From Clostridia bacterium (GTDB lineage: Bacteria > Bacillota > Clostridia > Christensenellales > Aristaeellaceae): a stretch of DNA of 16,583 nt. Shown in pieces: positions 1-7,441 of this stretch (its first letter is position 1; the number at the start of each line of letters is the position of its first letter). The stretch is from contig JAEDKS010000039.1 of the NCBI GenBank assembly GCA_016295665.1, forward strand, positions 1 to 16,583, written 5' to 3'. The position numbers and the translations under genes were made by a program. A model generated the notes under the pieces. The model saw only the letters and a program-made list of their open reading frames with translations, had not been told where the DNA came from and searched no databases.

Positions 1-239
1 GCTCCCCGGGGAGGGGGGCTGCCCTTTCCGATCCCCCGACCGGGAAAGAAGGCTCATCACGGAAACCTGGGGGATTTCTGAAAACAAAGGAAAAAATCGA
101 GATTTCAGCGAGTGGGCTGATGCTGAAAAATGCAAGCCAGCCCTTCATTGCCGTTCCTCTCAAGGCGAAGCCATGATATACTTTAGCGCGTTAATCCCCC
201 AGGAAACCGTGAAGAACCGGAAAGAATCACATAGAAACA
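1..239. other. Intergenic region, no gene supported
   Basis: No reading frame here has a ribosome binding site plus recognisable protein content. The stretch is more AT-rich than the neighbouring genes. It holds an 11-bp inverted repeat (cctgggggatt at 66-76, aatcccccagg at 193-203) and two short overlapping hairpin possibilities: TTTCAGC with GCTGAAA, and GGGCTG with CAGCCC, between about 103 and 143. It may be the end of an upstream transcription unit outside the window. Confidence 0.5.
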
Positions 240-271
240 GGGCCGGCTTCCCGTTTTCGGGAGGCCGGCCC
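240..271 (-). terminator. Terminator of the Na/Pi cotransporter gene
   Basis: A 14-bp stem (240-253 with 258-271, one G-U wobble) closes a TTTT loop 12 nt after the stop codon of the minus-strand cotransporter gene. On the minus strand the stem is followed by a moderately T-rich stretch (CTGTTTCTATGTGATTCTTT). The stem is strong but the T-run is interrupted. Confidence 0.75.
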
Positions 272-283
272 ATGCTGCATGGC

Positions 284-1921
284 TTATTCCCACAGTCCCA
301 TCGGCGTCTCGTGGTCCACGGAGGTCGCCACGTTTTCGGCGTGGTCGGCGATGCGCTCCAGGTTGGTGAGCAGGTCCATGTAGAGCATGCCGTTCTTCGC
401 GGAGCACTTGCGGTTCTTCAGGCGATCCAGATGGTGGGTGCGCAGGGCATCCACCATGTCGTCAATCTGCTGCTCGGTGGCTTCGATGGCGTCGATGCGC
501 GCCGCATCGTCGGACTGGGTGCGGAACATCTCCAGCGCGTTGTCCAGCTGCTCCGTCACCAGCCGGGACAGCTCCTCCAGCTCGCTGACCGCCTTGCTGG
601 AGAACTTGATCTCCTCCTGGACGCGCACCCTGGCTGCGTCCAGCACGTTGATGCTCAGGTCGCCCACGCGCTCCAGGTCGTTGATGACGTGGAACAGGGA
701 GCCCACCAGGCGCGTGTCGTGGTCGTTCAGATCCAGACCGTTCACCTCCACCAGCGCGGCGGTGATCTCCTTGTTGAGGAAGTCCAGCACGTTTTCGTTG
801 TGCTCAATCTCCTGGCTGCGGGCCTCGTCCCATTCGGAGAAGCAGGCGATGGTGCCGGTCAGGTTGCCCCGGGCGATGTCACCCATGCGCTGCACCTCGT
901 GGAACAGCTGCTCGCAGGCGATGGGCGGAGTCTTGAGCAGGCGCTCGTCGAAGTACTTCAGCCGCATGGACTCGCCCAGCTCCGGCTCATCCTTCACCAG
1001 CAGGCACGCGGCCCGCTCCAGCAGCGGGGAGGCGGGCAGCAGCAGCGCCGTGGTGACCACGTTGAACAGGATGTGCACCAGAGCGATCTGCAGCCGCAGG
1101 TTGCCGGGGGACAGGGCCTGAATCCAGTCCGCCAGCGGCAGCAGCAGCGCCAGAATGACGAACAGCACCGTGCCGATGACGTTGAACAGCAGATGCACCA
1201 CGGCGGCGCGCTTGGCGTTGGCGTTGGTGCCCGCGCAGGCGATGAGCGAGGTGACGCAGGTGCCGATGTTCTGACCGAACAGGATGAAGATGGCGAAATC
1301 CAGCGGAATCAGCCCCTCACCGGCCAGGGCCTGCAGAATGCCGACGCTGGCGGAGGAGGACTGCAGGATGGCGGTGATCGCCGCGCCGATGAGCACCCCC
1401 AGCAGGGGATTGCTGATGGTGGTCATGGCGTCCCGGAACAGCTGCCAGTCCCGCAGGGGCGACATGGCGGAGGACATGGTGTTCATGCCCACGAACAGGA
1501 TGCCCAGTCCCATGGTCACCTGACCGAACTGCCGCGCGGTGCGGAAGCGGCCCGGCAGGCAGGAGAGGATCAGGCCCAGACAGGCGAAGATGGCACCGAA
1601 GTCCAGCTTCACCGACAGCATCAGCGAGGTGACCGTGGTACCGATGTTCGCGCCCATAATGACGCCCACGGCCTGGGTCAGCGTCAGCAGCGAGGCGTTG
1701 ACGAAGCCCACCACCATCACCGTGGTGGCGGAGGAGGACTGGATGACCGCGGTGATCAGAATGCCCGCCAGCATGGCGAGCACCCGGTTGTGGGTGACGA
1801 GCTCCAGCAGGCGCTTCAGGCGATTGCCCGCCGCGCGCTCCAGGCCCTCACCCATAATCTTCATACCGAAAAGAAAGAGGCCGAGGCCTCCCAGCAGTGA
1901 CAGCACATTCATTACCGACAT
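284..1921 (-). CDS. Na/Pi cotransporter family protein with PhoU domain
   Basis: 545-residue inner-membrane protein of the Na+/phosphate cotransporter (NptA/YjbB-like) family. By family knowledge it moves phosphate across the membrane with sodium, and bacterial members can import or export. The N-terminal half carries the two inverted family repeats: QSSSATTV at about 61-68 with GANIGTTVTS at 90-99, and QSSSASVG at about 187-194 with GQNIGTCVTS at 216-225. From about residue 340 a cytoplasmic helical PhoU-like domain follows, with NDLERVGD (414-421) and LERIADHAENVA (521-532), the acidic metal-binding type of motif. The ATG at 1921 is chosen because GGAGGG lies 5 nt upstream; the next Met would be too far from it. 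The gene is probably monocistronic, with its own promoter and terminator. A Pho-box-like repeat upstream suggests phosphate control (inference). Length is normal for the family. Confidence 0.95.
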   Translation of the reverse strand: MSVMNVLSLLGGLGLFLFGMKIMGEGLERAAGNRLKRLLELVTHNRVLAMLAGILITAVIQSSSATTVMVVGFVNASLLTLTQAVGVIMGANIGTTVTSLMLSVKLDFGAIFACLGLILSCLPGRFRTARQFGQVTMGLGILFVGMNTMSSAMSPLRDWQLFRDAMTTISNPLLGVLIGAAITAILQSSSASVGILQALAGEGLIPLDFAIFILFGQNIGTCVTSLIACAGTNANAKRAAVVHLLFNVIGTVLFVILALLLPLADWIQALSPGNLRLQIALVHILFNVVTTALLLPASPLLERAACLLVKDEPELGESMRLKYFDERLLKTPPIACEQLFHEVQRMGDIARGNLTGTIACFSEWDEARSQEIEHNENVLDFLNKEITAALVEVNGLDLNDHDTRLVGSLFHVINDLERVGDLSINVLDAARVRVQEEIKFSSKAVSELEELSRLVTEQLDNALEMFRTQSDDAARIDAIEATEQQIDDMVDALRTHHLDRLKNRKCSAKNGMLYMDLLTNLERIADHAENVATSVDHETPMGLWE

Positions 1922-1973
1922 GGTATCCCTCCGATGTCACATCATCATCGCATCTTTCCGTTTCAACAGCCAT

Positions 1974-2002
1974 AATGTAACATAATCGTCGGGGGTTGTA
2001 AA
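1974..2002 (-). promoter_or_regulatory. Promoter of the Na/Pi cotransporter gene
   Basis: On the minus strand TTTACA (1997-2002) is followed after exactly 17 bp by TACATT (1974-1979), about 50 nt before the cotransporter start codon. The -35 matches 5 of 6 consensus bases and the -10 matches 4 of 6. It lies between the cotransporter and the YwaF-like gene, so the cotransporter can be transcribed on its own. Confidence 0.55.
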
Positions 2003-2007
2003 TCGGG

Positions 2008-2036
2008 CTTACACAGATTTTACGCAGATTTTACAA
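2008..2036 (+). promoter_or_regulatory. Three 11-bp-spaced TTAC repeats, possible Pho box
   Basis: TTAC occurs at 2009-2012, 2020-2023 and 2031-2034, exactly 11 bp apart, and the two 5-bp gaps share AGATT. PhoP and PhoB response regulators bind direct repeats with this period; Bacillus PhoP boxes are TTAACA-like. The array starts 6 bp upstream of the -35 of a phosphate cotransporter promoter, which is a suitable place for an activator. Two cautions apply: the TTAC form reads on the strand opposite to the gene, and the last repeat overlaps the stop codon of the YwaF-like gene. Confidence 0.4.
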
Positions 2037-2753
2037 ACGCCAGGGGGCCAGCCCGGGGGCGGGCAGGGGGTCGGCGCGGCGGAGCAGCAGGCGCACCAGG
2101 GCCTGCTCCAGCGCCAGCACGGCTGCCGCCAGCAGCGTCAGCAGCAGCCGGTACGCGGTCACCCCGTGCCCGGCGAGCAGCCCCAGCGGCCCGGACGAGG
2201 CGGGCGATTGGAGGAACAGGTAGTTGCCGCCGGTCAGCGCGTTCACGCCCAGCGCCACCAGCGCCAGCAGCACCAGAAACCCGCCCGCCTCCCACACGCC
2301 CTCCGGCGCGGGACGCCAGCCCGTCAGCAGCGGCAGCAGCGGCGCGAGCAGCACGCCGGTGTGCATGGTATGGAAGGCCAGCGCGGTGAGCTGGGGCCAG
2401 GGCGTCGGGGCAACGGCGGGGAACAGCAGCGCCGCCGCCGCGCCGGGCAGTCCCAGGTACAGGCTCAGGTGTGTCAGATGACGGTTCCCGGTGAGCAGCA
2501 TGGGCAGGGTCAGCACCCCCATGCAGCTGCACAGATGCAGCGGCAGCCCGGTCCGCCAGCTCAGCTGACCGCAGCGGGCCAGAATGAGCTCCTGCGCCAG
2601 CATGGCGGTGCAGGTCACCGCGCCCAGACACAGCGCCGTGAGAAAGTACAGCCGCCGGGAGGCGGCACGGAACCCCGTCCGGTACAGCAGACGGATTCGC
2701 CGGGCCCAGACGGACAGCAGCGCAAGCCCGACGGCGGGCAGACAGTATTGCAT
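2031..2753 (-). CDS. YwaF / TIGR02206 family integral membrane protein
   Basis: 240-residue polytopic membrane protein of unknown function. It resembles the TIGR02206/YwaF family, recognised by LPLHLCS (residues 70-76), the histidine-containing FHTMHTG (127-133) and NALTGGNYLFL (170-181) near the penultimate helices. Roughly seven hydrophobic stretches are visible. The family has no established reaction. The start at 2753 (MQYCLPAV) is preferred over an upstream ATG at 2828 because GGGAGGTG sits just upstream and the extra 25 residues are not family-like. The tail after the last helix is rich in Pro, Ala and Arg. It is divergent from the formate/nitrite channel gene; no functional link is evident. 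The gene ends 110 nt before the cotransporter start on the same strand, so read-through is possible. Confidence 0.8.
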   Translation of the reverse strand: MQYCLPAVGLALLSVWARRIRLLYRTGFRAASRRLYFLTALCLGAVTCTAMLAQELILARCGQLSWRTGLPLHLCSCMGVLTLPMLLTGNRHLTHLSLYLGLPGAAAALLFPAVAPTPWPQLTALAFHTMHTGVLLAPLLPLLTGWRPAPEGVWEAGGFLVLLALVALGVNALTGGNYLFLQSPASSGPLGLLAGHGVTAYRLLLTLLAAAVLALEQALVRLLLRRADPLPAPGLAPWRL

Positions 2754-2921
2754 GGGCACCTCCCGGCTTTTTCCATAGTATGCCCGGGCGCGTGAAAAAA
2801 ATGCGCGAGGCGGGCAGGAAGTGGACATCGGGAGCGCGAATCAGGATAAATTGGGCGGAAAGTCTGACTAGATTGGATGGAAAATATGCCCAAACCAACC
2901 AGTCGGGAAGGAACGGAAACG

Positions 2922-3671
2922 ATGTATCGTCGAGAGTATGAAACGGTGGAGACCTCCGGCGTCTCCAAGGTCGAGTTCTGGAAGCGGAATCCGCTGGGCT
3001 ATTTTGTGTCCAGCATGATGGCGGGCATGTTCGTGTCGCTGGGCGGCTTTCTGTCCATGACGGCGGGCGGGCTGCTGGGTGACGTGCTGGGCGCGAAGCT
3101 CATCGTGGCGCTGCTGTTCTCCGCGGCGCTGAGTCTGGTGTTCATGGCGGGCGGCGAGCTGTTCACCGGCAACAACCTGACCCTCAGCGCCGCCGCCATG
3201 TGCGGCAAGATCCGCTGGAGCGAAACGCTGCAGCTGTGGGCGTTCTGCTGGGTGGGCAACTTCGCGGGCAGCTGGGTGACGCTGGGGCTGTACGCCCTGT
3301 CCGGCGCCTGCACCCCGGCGACCGCTGCCTACTTCGACGCGCTGGCGATGGCGAAGGTCTCCCTGCCGGTGGGGGAGCTCATCATCCGGGGCGTGCTGTG
3401 CAACGTGTGCGTGTGTCTGGCGGTGTGGTGCGCCGCCCGGATGAAGGCGGAGACGGGCAAGCTCATCATGAGCGTCTGGTGCATCATGATCTTCATGGTC
3501 TGCGGCTTCGAGCACTCCGTGGCGAACATGAGCATCGTCGGTCTGGCGCTGACGCAGGGCGCCGTCACGCTGGGGCAGTACGTCTGCAACCTGTTCTTCG
3601 TCACCGTGGGCAACATGGTGGGCGGCGCGTTCATCGTGTCCTACGCCTACTATCTGTGCCAGCGGAAGTGA
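2922..3671 (+). CDS. Formate/nitrite transporter (FNT) family channel
   Basis: 249-residue FNT family membrane protein with six expected helices. Family members are pentameric channels for small monovalent anions: formate (FocA), nitrite (NirC) or hydrosulfide (HSC). The sequence shows GGELFTGNNL (residues 77-86, the omega-loop region), RGVLCN (156-161), and GFEHSVANM (195-203), whose H198 corresponds to the central pore histidine. The start at 2922 is chosen because AAGGA lies 9 nt upstream; an in-frame ATG at 2877 lacks a good ribosome binding site. The substrate cannot be read from sequence alone; formate fits an anaerobic fermenter (inference). No terminator is visible before the methyltransferase 43 nt downstream, so the two may share a transcript. 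Confidence 0.93.
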   Translation: MYRREYETVETSGVSKVEFWKRNPLGYFVSSMMAGMFVSLGGFLSMTAGGLLGDVLGAKLIVALLFSAALSLVFMAGGELFTGNNLTLSAAAMCGKIRWSETLQLWAFCWVGNFAGSWVTLGLYALSGACTPATAAYFDALAMAKVSLPVGELIIRGVLCNVCVCLAVWCAARMKAETGKLIMSVWCIMIFMVCGFEHSVANMSIVGLALTQGAVTLGQYVCNLFFVTVGNMVGGAFIVSYAYYLCQRK

Positions 3672-3714
3672 CGCCGGAAAGAGACTGTTATCAAAGGGGA
3701 TGGGAGGGAAGAAC

Positions 3715-4365
3715 ATGACATCCTTCTGGGAGCGCTCCTGGGCACAGGTTGACCCTGCGCGTCTGACGCATTATCTCCGGGGGACGGCCCGGGAGCTGGT
3801 GGAGAAGGATCCCATCCTGTGCGCCCTGCGTGCGAACGGGGCCCATACCGTCTGCGATGCGGGATGCGGATGCGGGGTCTGGATGCTTCGGCTGATGGAA
3901 CAGGGCTTTGCGGTTCGTGGCTTTGATATTTCCGCGCAGGCGGTGCAGACCGCTGAGAAGCTGCTTGCCGGGGTCGCGTCCGGGGCGGCGCTGTAAACCG
4001 CCAGCGTTCTTTCCACGGGCTATCCGGATGCGTGCTTCGATGCCGTGGTTTGCCGCGATGTCATTGACCACATGCCCCGGACCGAGGCCGCCGAGGCGTT
4101 CCGGGAGCTGTACCGCATCACCCGACCGGGCGGCATGGTTCTGGTGACCCTGGATCATACGGACGGGGAATACGAAGCTGAGCCCCATCGCGTGAATGAT
4201 GACGGTGACTACGAATTTACCTCCGGCAGGTGGGAAGGCATGGTCTTTCACCCGTACAGCCACCGGGAGCTGATGCCGCTGATGCCCGCAGGCGCTGCCT
4301 GCGAGCTGGCGGACGGCGGGGAGAGCATCCTCGTCAAGCTGACCAGGCCGGGCTTTCCCACATAA
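3715..4365 (+). pseudogene. Class I SAM methyltransferase split by an in-frame stop codon
   Basis: If the stop were read as an amino acid this would be a 216-residue SAM-dependent methyltransferase of the UbiE/Methyltransf_11 type. The ATG at 3715 has GGAGG 7 nt upstream. Motif I is VCDAGCGCG (residues 46-54), with acidic D71 at the end of beta-2. A TAA at 3994-3996 ends the frame after 93 codons. The same frame then continues without a shift: TASVLSTGYPDACFDAVV, CRDVIDHMPR, RELYRITRPGG, LVTLDHTDG, to a TAA at 4363-4365. The second part has only a GTG at 4045 without a ribosome binding site, so separate translation is unlikely. CAA to TAA (Gln to stop) is the simplest explanation. The substrate is unknown. 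Real decay or a base-call error are both possible. Confidence 0.8.
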
Positions 4366-4403
4366 AACGCTCCTCCGCATGACCGCCATGCGGGGGAGCG
4401 TTT
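4365..4403. terminator. Bidirectional terminator between methyltransferase and HAD genes
   Basis: A 17-bp stem (4365-4381 with 4387-4403, one G-U wobble) with an ACCGC loop lies between two converging genes. On the plus strand TTTCCGTCCTT follows; on the minus strand the stem runs into GTTTTATG. It overlaps the final base of the methyltransferase stop codon. Confidence 0.9.
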
Positions 4404-4412
4404 CCGTCCTTC

Positions 4413-5090
4413 TCAGCCCTCCAGAATCGCCAGCGCCTCCATCAGGCTCCGGGCGTGCCAGGTGGCCTGCGGGCTGACGGGGCCCTCGGTCAGGTGAATG
4501 CTGTCGATGCCGGCGGCAGCGGCGGCGGCGATGTCGGCGGAGGCGCTGTCGCCCAGCAGCACCGCCTCCCGGGGATCGTCGCAGCCCAGCGCCTCCAGCG
4601 CCAGGGTCACCATCCGGGGGTCGGGCTTGCGCACGCCCACCTCCTCGGAGATGATCACGGCGTCCAGCAGGGGCGCGAAGGGACACCGGGCCAGCCGTCC
4701 GCGCTGGATGCGGGCGATGCCGTTGCTGACCAGCGCCAGCTTCATGCGCCCGTGCACCGCCTCCAGAAAGGCCATGGCATCCGGCATCAGGTCGGCGTGG
4801 CTGGCAAGCGCCTCGCTGAAGGCATTCCCCAGCACGGCGGCATCCGGCTCCGTCCGGCCCAGCGCTGCCAGCAGCTGGGCGAAGCGCTCGACCTTCAGCG
4901 CCGCCTGGGTGGTCTCGCCGCGCTCCAGCGCCTCCCACAGCGCCCGGTTGATGCGGTGGTACAGCGCGCAGGTCGCCTCATCCCGGGGCAGGCCGAAGCG
5001 CTCCAGCGCCTCCCGCAGCGCCTGACGCTCCGCCGCGTCGAAATCCATCAGGGTGTTGTCGTTGTCCACCAGCAGGTAACGGTACTTCAT
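4413..5090 (-). CDS. HAD-superfamily hydrolase, YjjG/YfnB-type nucleotidase
   Basis: 225-residue cytoplasmic HAD phosphatase most like the YjjG/YfnB noncanonical pyrimidine nucleotidase group, which dephosphorylates nucleoside monophosphates. Motif I is VDNDNTLMDF (residues 8-17; D9 nucleophile, D11 acid/base). Motif II is LVSNGI (about 119-124), the motif III lysine is in RKPDP, and motif IV is LLGDSASADI. The residues between motifs I and II form an alpha-helical cap of the C1 type. The start at 5090 has AAAGGAGG 4 nt upstream. It lies 64 nt downstream of the GH31 gene on the same strand and is likely co-transcribed with it; a hairpin sits between them. The exact substrate is not readable from sequence, and a sugar-phosphate role linked to the glycosidase cannot be excluded. 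Confidence 0.85.
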   Translation of the reverse strand: MKYRYLLVDNDNTLMDFDAAERQALREALERFGLPRDEATCALYHRINRALWEALERGETTQAALKVERFAQLLAALGRTEPDAAVLGNAFSEALASHADLMPDAMAFLEAVHGRMKLALVSNGIARIQRGRLARCPFAPLLDAVIISEEVGVRKPDPRMVTLALEALGCDDPREAVLLGDSASADIAAAAAAGIDSIHLTEGPVSPQATWHARSLMEALAILEG

Positions 5091-5110
5091 GGGGCCTCCT
5101 TTGCGGAAGC

Positions 5111-5140
5111 GGCCCCGGTGGAATGCGCTCCGCCGGGGCC
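5111..5140 (-). other. Intercistronic stem-loop between GH31 and HAD genes
   Basis: An 11-bp GC-rich stem (5111-5121 with 5130-5140, one wobble pair) has an 8-nt loop. On the transcribed minus strand it is not followed by a T-run, so it looks more like a stability or processing hairpin, or a leaky stop, than a full terminator. The T-rich side faces the plus strand, where no gene ends. Confidence 0.55.
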
Positions 5141-5154
5141 GTCATGCGTTTTCT

Positions 5155-6777
5155 TTACTTGTGAATGACCACGCTGTAGGGCTTGGTGGAGTCGGTGGTC
5201 ACCTTCGCCTCGCCGCCCTCCATGGTCACCTCGAAGGTGCAGGCCACGTTGCCATTCAGGTCGGGAATGATGACCTTCACGGTCTCGCCGTCCGCCACCT
5301 GATAGACGTGCAGCTCCACGCCGTCGGCATAGTCGTAGTCCGGGCGGCTGTCGCACTTGCCCAGGGGCAGCACGGTGCCGGGCCGCACCATCAGCGGCAG
5401 GGACAGGAAGTCATGCGTCTCCTTCTGCCAGTGACCGCCCACGGTCCTGTGGTCGTCCAGCAGGCTCGTCCACACGCCGTCGGGCAGGTAGTACTCCACC
5501 TGGCAGTCCTTGCGGAACACCGGCGCCACCAGCAGGCGCTCACCCAGCATGTACTGCCGGTCGAGGGTGTCGCAGGCCGGATCCTCGGTGAATTCCAGCA
5601 TCATGGGGCGCATCATGGGGGTGCCATGGGTGTGCGCCTCCACGGAGGCCTGGTACAGGTAGGGCATCAGGCGGCACTTCAGCTTGGTGAACATCCGCAC
5701 CACGTCGTTGCTCTCCTCGTCGAACAGCCACGGCACACGATAGCTGGTGGAGCCGTGCAGGCGGCTGTGGGAGGACAGCAGGCCGAAGGCAGCCCAGCGC
5801 TTGTACACATCGGCGGGGGCGGTCTGCTCGAAGCCGGAGATGTCGTGGCTCCAGTAGCCGAAGCCGGAGTGGCTCATGGACAGGCCGGCGCGCAGGGTCT
5901 CCGCCATGGACAGGTAGGTGGCGCTGTTGTCGCCGCCCCAGTGCACGGGGAACTGCTGACCGCCGCAGGTGGCGGAGCGGGCGAACAGGATGGCCTCGCC
6001 CTCACCCCGGGCCTCCTTGAGCACGTTGAACACCATCTGATTGTACAGGAAGGTGTAGTAGTTGTGCATGTGCAGGGGGGAGGAGCCGTCGTAGTAGGCG
6101 ATGTCCTTCACCGGGATGCGCTCGCCGAAGTCGGTCTTGAAGCAGTCCACGCCCATGTCCAGCAGGTGGCGCAGGTAATCGGAGTACCACTTCACCGCCG
6201 CCGGGTTGGTCACGTCCACGATGGCCATGCCGGCCTGCCACAGGTCGGTCTGCCACACGTCGCCGTTGGTCTTTTTCAGCAGGTAGCCGTGCTCACAGCC
6301 CTCGCGGAACAGGGGGCTGGCCTGACCGATGTAGGGGTTGATCCAGCAGCAGATGTGCAGGCCCTTCTCGTGGTAGCGCCGGAGCATGCCCACCGGATCC
6401 GGGAACACGTCCTTGTCCCACTCGAAGTCGCACCAGTTCATGCCGCGCATCCAGTAGCAGTCGAAGTGGAACACGGACAGGGGGATGTCCCGCTGGGCCA
6501 TGCCGTCGATGAAGGAGGAGGTGGTGGCCTCGTCGTAGTTGGTGGTGAAGGAGGTGGACAGCCACAGGCCGAAGCTCCACGCGGGCAGCATGGGCGGACG
6601 GCCCGTCATGGCGGTGTACAGGTCAAGGGTGCCCTTGGGGGAGCCGCCGTAGATCACGTCATAGACCAGCGTCTCGCCCTCGCAGGAGAACTGCACCCGC
6701 TCCACCTTCTCGCTGGCGACCTCGAAGGACACGTCGGAGGAGTCCTCCACCAGCACGCCGTAGCCCCGGTTGGTCAT
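5155..6777 (-). CDS. Catalytic fragment of the GH31 alpha-xylosidase
   Basis: 540-residue open frame beginning MTNRGYGVLV. It holds the whole catalytic barrel (nucleophile D216 in KTDFGER, acid/base D283 in HWGGD, fragment numbering) and the C-terminal domains. FHFDCYWM (103-110) keeps the Cys that YicI uses near the xylose, with Tyr where YicI has Phe. It lacks a Shine-Dalgarno of its own, but its ATG overlaps the stop of the N-terminal fragment as ATGA, so termination-reinitiation could give some product. Whether the two pieces could fold together is unknown. Confidence 0.6.
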   Translation of the reverse strand: MTNRGYGVLVEDSSDVSFEVASEKVERVQFSCEGETLVYDVIYGGSPKGTLDLYTAMTGRPPMLPAWSFGLWLSTSFTTNYDEATTSSFIDGMAQRDIPLSVFHFDCYWMRGMNWCDFEWDKDVFPDPVGMLRRYHEKGLHICCWINPYIGQASPLFREGCEHGYLLKKTNGDVWQTDLWQAGMAIVDVTNPAAVKWYSDYLRHLLDMGVDCFKTDFGERIPVKDIAYYDGSSPLHMHNYYTFLYNQMVFNVLKEARGEGEAILFARSATCGGQQFPVHWGGDNSATYLSMAETLRAGLSMSHSGFGYWSHDISGFEQTAPADVYKRWAAFGLLSSHSRLHGSTSYRVPWLFDEESNDVVRMFTKLKCRLMPYLYQASVEAHTHGTPMMRPMMLEFTEDPACDTLDRQYMLGERLLVAPVFRKDCQVEYYLPDGVWTSLLDDHRTVGGHWQKETHDFLSLPLMVRPGTVLPLGKCDSRPDYDYADGVELHVYQVADGETVKVIIPDLNGNVACTFEVTMEGGEAKVTTDSTKPYSVVIHK

Positions 6778-7379
6778 GTAGAAGGGGATGTTCTTGTAGG
6801 CCAGGTCGGAGGCGGTGCCGCCTCAGCGTTCCACATGTCCACGCTCTGACCGTTCTTCACATAGGCGCCGAACCGCTCGCCCAGGCCGTAGACGCACTCG
6901 CCCACGTCCAGCTGCAGGCTGTCGGACATGTAGCTCTTGCCGGTGTTCCTGTCCAGGGCCCGGCCCATGCCGCGCCAGCCGCTGGTGGTGATCACGCGGC
7001 CCTCGTCGTTCACGAAGTCCACCTGCCAGGCGCCCACCTCCTTCTTCACCCGGGCGGTCAGCTTGCCGGAGGTGAAGGTGGCCTCCTGCTCACCGTCGGA
7101 CAGGACGGGGGTCACGGGCTGCTCGCTGATGGCGAAGTGCGGCGCCTTCAGGGCGGTGCCGGCGAAGTGCGTCACCTTCACGCGGATGACGTTCTCCATG
7201 GGCGCGGTGAAGGTCACATCCAGGTTGCCGCCGTCGAGATAATCGCCGCGTCCGCGCACGGGACGGCAGGCGGAAAGCACATGCAGCGCACCGGGAAGCT
7301 GCTCCACGCGGACGCACTGCGTGGCGTAGAGCATATTGATATTGGGCTTGATCATCCAGTAGCCGTTGGTAAACTTCAT
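6774..7379 (-). CDS. N-terminal fragment of the GH31 alpha-xylosidase
   Basis: 201-residue product made before the frameshift. It carries the GH31 N-terminal beta-sandwich (begins MKFTNGYWMI) up to QSVDMWNAE. About 18 residues from the wrong frame follow (AAPPPTWPTRTSPST and neighbours), then TGA at 6774-6776. It contains none of the catalytic residues. It has the gene's own ribosome binding site and promoter, so it is the part most surely translated. Alone it should be inactive. Confidence 0.55.
   Translation of the reverse strand: MKFTNGYWMIKPNINMLYATQCVRVEQLPGALHVLSACRPVRGRGDYLDGGNLDVTFTAPMENVIRVKVTHFAGTALKAPHFAISEQPVTPVLSDGEQEATFTSGKLTARVKKEVGAWQVDFVNDEGRVITTSGWRGMGRALDRNTGKSYMSDSLQLDVGECVYGLGERFGAYVKNGQSVDMWNAEAAPPPTWPTRTSPST
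6815..6828 (-). other. Site of the one-base deletion in GH31
   Basis: On the coding strand GCTGAGGCGGCACC is read as A-E-A-A-P. Adding one G (GAGGGCGGC) restores A-E-G-G-T and the family sequence on both sides. A shortened G-run is a common place for both real slippage and sequencing error. Confidence 0.75.
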
Positions 7380-7441
7380 GGACGGACGCTCCTTTATCTC
7401 TGCGTGGTAGGGGGTGTTGGGGGACACAGGCTGCCTTCGTC

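Larger units (their letters stand above)
5155..7379 (-). pseudogene. GH31 alpha-xylosidase (YicI-like) interrupted by a -1 frameshift
   Basis: Restoring one base gives a 741-residue GH31 enzyme closely similar in layout to E. coli alpha-xylosidase YicI (772 residues), which releases alpha-1,6-linked xylose from xyloglucan oligosaccharides in the cytoplasm. Reading order: N-terminal beta-sandwich, then GLGERFGAYVKNGQSVDMWN, then the (beta/alpha)8 barrel with WINPYIGQ, nucleophile D417 in KTDFGERIP and acid/base D484 in HWGGD, then C-terminal beta domains. The start at 7379 has AAAGGAG 9 nt upstream. Near 6821-6822 one C (G on the coding strand) is missing: the DNA encodes WNAEAAPPPTW where WNAEGGTASDLAYKNIPFY is expected. 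The two frames meet in an ATGA overlap. No signal peptide. Divergent from the GH43 gene. Confidence 0.85.

Noticed and set aside
173..1900. 575-codon plus-strand frame opposite the Na/Pi cotransporter
   Set aside because: Low-complexity His/Gln/Gly-rich translation typical of an antisense shadow in GC-rich DNA; the minus strand has a clear family protein with its own signals.
2877..2921. Earlier in-frame start of the formate/nitrite channel at 2877
   Set aside because: No ribosome binding site at a proper distance, and the extra 15 residues are unlike the family; the ATG at 2922 has AAGGA 9 nt upstream.
3994..3996. TAA as a reassigned sense codon in the methyltransferase
   Set aside because: TAA is the normal stop of several intact genes here (284-286, 2031-2033), so a changed genetic code is not supported.
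5089..6849. 586-codon plus-strand frame opposite the GH31 gene
   Set aside because: Same shadow pattern (His/Gly/Val-rich, no domain); it covers a region with unmistakable GH31 motifs on the other strand.
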